64,000 nt of DNA. It comes from Klebsormidium nitens (Eukaryota; Streptophyta; Klebsormidiophyceae; Klebsormidiales; Klebsormidiaceae). Below are positions 57,001 to 64,000 of the stretch, in pieces. Below the pieces are notes generated by a model that did not search any database, was not told where the DNA came from, and saw only the letters and a list, made by a program, of their open reading frames with translations. Within the stretch, counting starts at the first letter, position 1. Each line of letters starts with the position of its first letter. The position numbers and the translations under genes were made by a program. The stretch covers positions 54,629 to 118,628 of the forward strand of contig DF237214.1 of NCBI GenBank assembly GCA_000708835.1. The letters are read 5' to 3'.

Positions 57001-59661
57001 AGTAACATCCTCCTGGACAGCAATCTAGGGGCAAAGGTGAGACGTCAGGATTGCTCTTCACTTAAAGGGGTTTCCAAAGACACTGCGTTTTCTCCTGTAA
57101 ACCTGGAATCAAGGGCGCACTGCCCATTCTATTGATGCTGCACTATGCAACGCAAGCACGTACAATCAAATTACCGTCGGCGTGTGTTGTGATCTGATCA
57201 TGAAATCAATCTAGACTGCCCTAATGAGGGCCTTGTTTTTTCCTTTGAGTGGCAGTATTTGAAGTCCACCTTCATGGATTAAAGGTAGCCTCCAACCTCT
57301 GCGTGTGCTTTTGACTTTTGCTCTGTGCTGACTTTGGTCTACGATCTCGCACTTTCTCTCACGAGCTGTATAGGAGTGCTGCACGATGCCGTCTGAAGCA
57401 TTCTGGCTTGGTCTGCGTCGGATTACACTGACCGCTGGTACCCCCTGATTTGCTTCCTCGGGCTTTCTTGCACGTGTCCGATAAACCCTTTTCCCGTTCG
57501 GAACCCCGTCCAGATGAAGTACCTGATTCGTGACTAACCAAGGGTAAACGGACTATGCAGATCTCCGACTTCGGCTTCGCGCGCTTTGCGCGCGAGTTCC
57601 AGTCGACCGCGACCGCGACGCGCACGGTGGGCACGTTCCAGTACCTCCCCCCCGAGTGCACCATGTATGGGGAGAAGAACACGGACAAGTCGGACGTCTA
57701 CAGCTTCGGCGTCGTGCTGCTGGAGCTGCTTGCGGGGCGGCCCCCCGTGGACCCGGGGCAGCCCAGGGAGCGGGTGGCGCTCATTGTCTGGGTACGTACG
57801 AGCGGCGTATTCTGGGCTTTCAAGTTAGATGTTCTGGAGGTGCTATTGTGGTTTCTGGTGGAGATTTAGGATCTGGCTTCAAGTGATTGCTAGATTCTTT
57901 GGGTTCAGATCGAGACGTGAACCCGGGGCAGCCCAGAGAGCGGGTGAAGTTCCTCGTTTGAGTACGTACTGGTCGGCGTGTATTTACTTTGTTTACTTGA
58001 TTGCTGCGTGGGCTTTGGTCGTGAGAGAGGGAGGGTCAGGGTCTTCCCTGATCAGATAAAGTCCCCGGTTGAGATGGGGTGACAACGTAAATCCGGGCAG
58101 CCCAGGCAGCGGGTGGCGCTCCTCCTCTGGGTACGTACCAGTCGGCGCCGTGTGCTGGACTTTTGTCAGTGGGGTGCTGCGTGGGTCCTGGTCATGAAAG
58201 TGGGAATCTGGCTTCATCTGATCGGCTAGATATCCTTGGCTTGAATCTGAGTGAGGATGTAAACTCGGGGCAGCCCAGGAGGCGGATGGCGCTCATCGTC
58301 TGGGCGCATGCCGGCTGGGTTCGCACTTCATTAGATGACACGTTACAGGCGGAACGCACAATTTCCAAATGGCTGAGGGACAAGCGGCGAGGCTGTCACT
58401 ATCGTCCATCTTGTCAACGTCGACAGATTGACGGCTCCGATCTGCTCTTTCCAGCCCAAGAGCGGGGGTCAAGCTTACGAGTCTGGTCCTGGTCGCTAAC
58501 ACCTAACGCCCAAATGCACTTTCAGACTGGCTTCATTAGGTGAAGATCTGACGGCTGTGACAGCGTTTCGGCCATCTCAGAATTGTGCGCTTCGCCTGGT
58601 TAACCCTCTTTCGAAGTGCCTCTTCTATCGAGCTTTTGAGAGTTCTGGGTCGTTCTAGCACGCCGTAACCTTTGTTTGAACGGTGAGTCGTGCTCCGAAA
58701 GGACCAGAAGGATTGGTTTCTTCTCGCACGGAGGCTTGAACAGGAGAGATGGGTGATAGTGCTAAGGCTCACGCCGTTGAGGTTATACGCGGGTATTCGA
58801 GTACACAATTGTATTTCTAGAATCTAAAATCTGCGGATTGGCAAAACTCCCAGGTCCGGAGAATGAGACACATATAGCATACAGTTTTCAGGGGCGGGAG
58901 ACGTGATGCCCAGATACACAAAAACGAGTCGTCGCTTGCAGGCTCGGCAGTTGAAGCAGACCCGCACGGAGCGTTTCATCTTGGATGAAAAGCTCGGCAA
59001 AGCGTACTCCGTTGATGAGGTAAGGCCTCCATGAAGCGCTCTCAGATCTGGTTCTGATTGCCCTGTACTGTTGGAGATTCCGGGCCGAGATTGACAAAGG
59101 GGTCGCGGACGCATTTGCAATACGTCACATAGCGACTGCACGACGCGCATTGCCTGCTTTGCTGTCGCTTGCTCAATTTGTGTGTTCCGAGCGGAAACCG
59201 CTGTCAATGGGTGACCGGTGCTGACGAATACAACGGCCCCGGAGATACGCCTTGTAAACATGCCATCTAAGTTATATGCTGCGATGAAAGCAGGGTTAAC
59301 TCAAACGTGACGGCAGCCGGCCCTTCCATGCCCAGGTCTGATGAAGCGCTCGAATCGCAAAAGCCCCGCTGTTGCCGCACACAAGTATGTACTACGTCTG
59401 GTGATAAACCTCTCATAGAAGCCCTCGGCGACTGGTTGACTGCGCCATTCTCTTTTGCAGGTACTGAGGGTGTTTGACTGCGCAATCGCGTGCATCAACG
59501 ACCTCCCGGAGGCAAGGCCTTCCATGGGTCAAGTCCTACGCATGCTGGAGGGCGTCGGACCCACTCCGCCAGTACCACCAGCCGCGCAGCCTTCCACTGT
59601 TTTTGGCACGAACACCGACGTCTCGATGGTAATCCCCATGACCATGACCGAGGGGAGGTGA
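54043..59661 (+). CDS. Receptor-like serine/threonine kinase
   Basis: Plant RLK/Pelle-type kinase. Exons: 54043-54256 (exon may begin at 53971), 54865-55212, 55863-56123, 56568-56679, 56988-57036, 57561-57791, 58942-59019 and 59461-59661 (TGA); all phases agree. One membrane span ([20 protein letters not shown]) is followed by a Pro/Gln/Ser-rich juxtamembrane part, then [18 protein letters not shown] (glycine loop), TVAVKRL (catalytic Lys), HRDIKASN (catalytic loop), [15 protein letters not shown] (usual form GTxGYxAPE), [19 protein letters not shown] and [13 protein letters not shown]. All catalytic residues are present, so it should be active. Sequence style is near the PERK and related cytoplasmic RLK clades, but an extracellular ligand-binding domain is missing. 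The upstream membrane module may be its true N-terminus. Confidence 0.88.
57905..58310 (+). repeat. Three decayed copies of the 3' edge of kinase exon 57561-57791
   Basis: The used donor edge is at 57791 (GTACGTAC). Copies of the [13 protein letters not shown]-coding edge have edges at 57961, 58130 and 58303 (spacing 170, 169, 173 bp). The first two keep GTACGTAC; the third has GCGCATG. All lie downstream, in the next intron. Confidence 0.95.
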
Positions 59662-61945
59662 TTGTTACAGGTGGAAATAAGCGCCAACACTCGTAAGGAA
59701 CGCCCCAGACGGGAAACTTACGTAGCCCGAAAATGTCAACCAAACCAGTGCTTTTTCTTATAGATGTCGGCGATTTTCTTGGCTCTTTGGTCTTGGGGAC
59801 TGCCAAGACGGCATATTAGATTTCGTGAGTACAGGTGGTTCACCTATAAACGTAAGCTCATGAAACATGAGCACTTAATGCGAGAGCAAAGTACCTGTGA
59901 AGTAGTGTGTCAAGTGAAGACGGTTGTCAATTGTCAAAGTACGTAGTTAAACTCAGTCCTTCCGGCTTGAAACATTGTGTCCCGAGCAGTCAGCTCGCTT
60001 CAAACTCTGTATGTAATTAGGGACTGTAAGTTAAATAAGGACATGCACACCCTTAGAAAAACGTCGCAATTGTAATTATGCATGACAGTGTTTGAATGTT
60101 TCAATCACAATCTGAGGATCGAATGTCCTACCGCGTTAATTCCATGGTATTGCATGCGCGCACGAATGGATCATGATCATGGCAAACGCGTTGCACAAGT
60201 CTGTTAGTGTTAGACGGGAGTCGAACTTACTAACACATGGCGGCCAGGCACAATCACTGCATGAAGTGGAGGCTGGGGGGCTTTTATGAACTTCGGAAAC
60301 ACGCACGATCATTAGAAGACTCATATATGTTCTCTTCATGCGCGGTCAGTTTTTTCCGGGCCTTCGATGACTAATTCTTCCCCTGCGTCGCTCAAATGAA
60401 TGCTGTACCTTTCATAGAGCAAAGCCTGTAACAAGTACGCGCATGCAGTGGTCGGACTAAGCTATTCATACCGGGATTCTGCATTGCTGTTTTGCTGACG
60501 GGCAATTCCATGTTTAGAAGTTAGTTGTCAGATGGATCATTGCATGCGAAGTCTCAGTTCCGATTACTGTTATCATTAAGGATTCAGATCTGACGCCGCA
60601 ACTATGCACGTCCACGGCTTTTCTTGTCCGGCTCGTCGTTGCTGTCATTAGCCGTGCGCTTGCACGTCAAACGGAGCTAGTATGTTGCTTTTAAATGTAA
60701 GTCTACCTTGGTGCTACTTTTGGCAGCACGATTCGCGAAACTGCCGTGTTCCCCTCTATTTTTGGCCCTTCGAATGTCATCTGCTCTTGGTCCTCAGCGC
60801 CATCTATTGCAGCTGAAATGACAGCACGCAGGTCACAACGGGAGTCGCTGAAGTACGTGCAACCAGTGCGGGTCGAAGGCGGTAATTATGCAGCCGTTTT
60901 CAAAGCGCATGAACTCATTCCGATCGGCTCCCTTTTGCCCAAAATTCCGCACTGCACACACGAGCACCCTCAGAACACCACATGGGCTCTGCTCCTCCCC
61001 CATCGGACTATCTTTTCGGCCGTCCCTCTGTCATCGCCCTTCCGCGTCTCTTTTTTGCCTGACACCGAATCCCGTCATCATTCCCGCTCGTCTGCCCACC
61101 ACCCACCCCCTTCGCCCCTTCTTCCCCGCCTGATCCTCCCGCCCCCCTCGGCCCGCTTCCGCTTGACACACCGTGTTCTCTATTGCCGCCCTTTCATGGC
61201 CTCTTTCATCCCCTCCCGATACCCCCAACGAAGCGCTGCGGCGCATCCGGATACCTCGTGGCGCGGCTCCACGTACAGCCTTTGCAGCGCGGGGCGCAAA
61301 GCCTCCCCCCAGCCTTGGCCGCAGCAGCTGGCACAAAGGGGCGGCTCGATTCAGTAACGACTGGCCGGACGCCCGCATTGACAATAGACGAAAATCATCG
61401 TTCTAACTATAAAAGTCTGGCTGCCTCTGCATTCGCGGAGCGTGAGCGTGAGGGAATGGGAAGGACGGAGGAAGGAGAGGGAACATGTTAGTGCCGGGAA
61501 GCTCAGCCTCGAGTTCTTGTTGTCTCAAGAGTGGATGCTTGGATTGTGCACTCTTGAGTTGGCCTCTGGACAGATGAAAGTGCGGAGACACAATAGCAAG
61601 AAACGGGACACGGTTAGACACTTTGCTGTTTCCTGCATCCGAAGTAGTGTCACTGTCATCGAAGCATCATTGTCGGGATCTAGACCCACCTACGTACAGT
61701 AGGTGCCGCTGCTTTTCCACCGGTTCGCCTTATGGGCAGCTCGTTCAAGAAGGTTGGAATTCAAAAATGAGCGAGAGCTGAGTCGAATTAGCACCGTGTC
61801 GTTCTTAACAGAGCGCCTCGCAATCGATCAACAAAAATCCTCAGACATAGCCTCCACGACTTCAATGAAGTCCGGATTTTAGGGTGTATCCTGCTCATGT
61901 ACGAAAAACTCACCAAGAACGACCGCATCTTGAACGCAGGGGCTG
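59662..61945. other. Intergenic, about 2.3 kb
   Basis: It holds no supported gene. A strongly pyrimidine-rich, GC-rich stretch on the plus strand lies at about 61000-61220. A minus-strand ATG at 61378 opens an Arg/Ala-rich, presequence-like reading (MRASGQSLLNRAAPLCQLL), but I found no downstream exon for it. Confidence 0.4.
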
Positions 61946-63726
61946 CTAGTAGTCGGGTGCCACAGCCTTGCACCGGCGCCTCATGCCACTCCGGCAACTG
62001 CACAGAAGCAGTGAAGAGCAGCTGATCGAGGTACGAACTTCTCGGGCTCACTCCTTCTGAAAAAGCAACCGGAAAGACGAAAGTAATCTTTGACTTGCAA
62101 GACAATCTGATCAGTGCGCGCCTTTCTGTGAAGTGCAGATTCTCCTGCTGGCATCTAGAGTTTAACGTCCCTCAAGCTTTAGCAAGCTGCCGACTTTGCA
62201 TCAGTATCAGTTGGACACATCCTGAATGTGACGATCAAGTGGCCAGATCGTTCGAAACCCTCAGAAGTGTCGTCTGTCACCCTTGGAGTATCACCACAGT
62301 AAACAGTGTGTAGTGGTCTTGACACCCTCGCAAAATTGAGTTCATGGGCAATCTGGGTAAACATGAAGACACAGTCGGAGAACGTTGCTTACTGGTCAGA
62401 TTCTTCGTCCTTCAGCAATAAAGTCTCGTCCTTGAGGCCCGGGCCGCTCGAACCAGCTCCTTCCCCCACGATCTGGTCATACAGCTCCTTGGCGTTGCTT
62501 ATCGAGTTTACCCGCTCTGCAAAGCAACGGCGTATGAAGAGGGCTTTAGGGACCGCTGGAAATCAGCAGCATGTAACACACACTACTAGCTAGGGCCTTT
62601 GTTAAAAGATACAAACAGGACAAGAAACAAGATTGTCTGTTCGATCGCTTTCAACACCACGTTGTATACCGCTCCAGCCTACACCCCCTGAAAAAAGCGG
62701 GTGGCTTAGCCAGCCGCTAGCAGTGATTGGGGACACCGCATGGACAAAAATCTCTCCAAGCACCACTACAACGTGTCAGCACCGTAGCACAACCACATCA
62801 CAGAATTGTTGCGAAACCTAACACTCCTGCAGTAAACTGACAGTTCCTGCCATTTCCAATGCGCGCCGCTGGTAGCATTCCTCGGAAGTTGCTAGAAGCA
62901 CCTACCCGTTTGATTCGAACCCATGGATCTCAAAGTGGACATCTGGTGCAACATTCAAAGCGCCCAAAAGTTGGGCAGAATAGAGCGAACAGTGTAGGCA
63001 AAGTCGCATTCCATTCCAGAGCCAACGGCTCTTGACCTTGGTCTTCTTTAGATTAGTCAGTCTCCTACAGAGCTCTAATACCAGCCTGGATGTTAGATAC
63101 GCCTAAACAGACCTGCCTCTGAAAGGAACTTCCGGAGTGCCAACGTTTCAGCCTTCAAGGCCTCCAAGTGATATTCTTCCTCCAAGTTATCTCCTTCCAA
63201 TGCACTTGTCCGCTTGGCGGCCGCAAGTTCAATTTCCGATCTCCAATCCAGATTTTGAATCTTGCCAGTTGCAGCTCCACTTCCTCAAGCTGCAAACAGA
63301 CATCGCTGGGACATAAGGGCAGGGCAGCATTGCGTACTCTTCTAACATCGGTTACAAGGATTGAGCTTTTTCCACCACTGTGACATCAAGCTGCTCAAGC
63401 TTACACTGCCCTAAGATCTCAAGTCAACGTGCTTTAGTGTTCAGGTTGCAAATCCTTTCCTCCACAAGTGATATCTTGATCAATATGATAGGCAAGGAGT
63501 GGCCTGAGGCAAGAGAGCTTCTCACATCCCTTTCATATGGCTAGGCAAGACGAAGTCGCTCAGAAGGCAACATTGAAGACTGACATACTTACATTCGTTC
63601 TGCTGACTGCGAGGGACTCCCTGTTGTACCATCTGACACTTTTCCAAAGAGAAGGCTGGTTGCTCCTCTACTACTAGCTAGGGGCTTCTGGCCAGCTGCA
63701 ACTTGCAACACCGGTGTGTCGACCAA
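61946..63726 (-). CDS. Coiled-coil protein of unknown function, 3' part of gene
   Basis: Supported exons: 63726-63593, about 63289-63113, 62516-62393 and 61997-61946 (TAG). The last two joins are in phase: LSEA joins ERVNSISNAKELYDQIVGEG, and the acidic stretch KDEESD joins HCRSGMRRRCK and the stop. The middle exon encodes heptad-rich sequence (EIELAAAKRTSALEG, LEEEYHLEALKAETLALRK). Its 5' border is unclear because the frame changes near 63260, so an alternative acceptor or a base error is needed. The 5' end lies upstream, probably past the window. I do not recognise the family. Confidence 0.55.
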
Positions 63727-64000
63727 CTTGCAAAAAGCAGTGACCCAGCTGCTGGATTGCCCTTTCTTTCCTGTGAACACTCGATAACGGAAAGGTGCAA
63801 TGCCTTGGGCTATACATTAGTCAACGAGTGCAGAACGCCATGGAACGCCTCCGTGACGCGTCTAAATTGCCCCTGCAACTTTCTAGCATGCAGCTAGGGG
63901 TGACGTTCTGCTCCTTCCTCGTCAGTACGTTCTGACAGTGAAGTTCAATGTCCTGCAATGCTGCATGCCGAGTCGCTTAAGGTAGAAGTATGGCATTCCT
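63727..64000. other. Right edge of the window
   Basis: It is probably intron or upstream exon sequence of the minus-strand coiled-coil gene. No exon could be supported. Confidence 0.3.

Noticed and set aside
60746-61357. 203-codon plus-strand frame
   Set aside because: The Pro/Ser/His-rich composition reflects the CT-rich tract at 61000-61220, and no domain is visible.

Overview
The window is nuclear DNA of a plant-lineage eukaryote, most likely a streptophyte green alga such as Klebsormidium (inference). The genes are intron-rich with GT-AG introns. They include a plant-type Dicer-like protein, an organellar isoleucyl-tRNA synthetase of the plant plastid/mitochondrial type, a SUV3 RNA helicase, an R2R3-type MYB and a plant receptor-like kinase. 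There are no operons, rRNA genes, recognisable tRNA genes or CRISPR arrays.

Layout. 1-4226 (-): N-terminal half of a DICER-like protein, running off the left edge. 5340-10299 (-): F-box protein with a Cys-rich zinc-binding C-terminus; two related MITE-like elements lie in its introns. 10300-15250: gene desert. About 15250-16240: GC-rich exon-like segment, a possible minus-strand presequence ORF and a four-unit ~180-bp tandem array. 16941-21241 (-): MYB gene. 21562-22170: run of N flanked by identical 67-bp ends, so probably a false gap. 23832-28046 (-): MYND-finger protein with an apparent frameshift inside the finger. 28994-37499 (-): SUV3-like mitochondrial helicase, 10 exons, 1176 aa. 38095-50989 (+): organellar IleRS, 19 exons, 1125 aa. 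53057-59661 (+): a multi-membrane-span module followed by a receptor-like kinase. 61946 to about 63726 (-): 3' part of a coiled-coil protein gene.

The SUV3 and IleRS genes are head-to-head, with about 600 bp between their start codons. Both encode organelle-targeted RNA-metabolism proteins, so a shared promoter is plausible. For both, every exon boundary was phased by hand: the exon lengths sum to whole codons and the splice dinucleotides are canonical.

The most striking feature cuts across genes. In DCL, SUV3, IleRS and the kinase, introns hold tandem, decayed copies of an exon edge together with its splice site, spaced about 80-240 bp apart and often 150-180 bp. Copies of a 5' exon edge always lie upstream of the functional exon, and copies of a 3' edge always lie downstream, so the innermost junction is the one in use. 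I count ten such junctions, plus a similar intergenic array at 15.6-16.2 kb. This looks like repeated tandem duplication across exon-intron junctions as a way of lengthening introns, or as a reservoir of cryptic exons.
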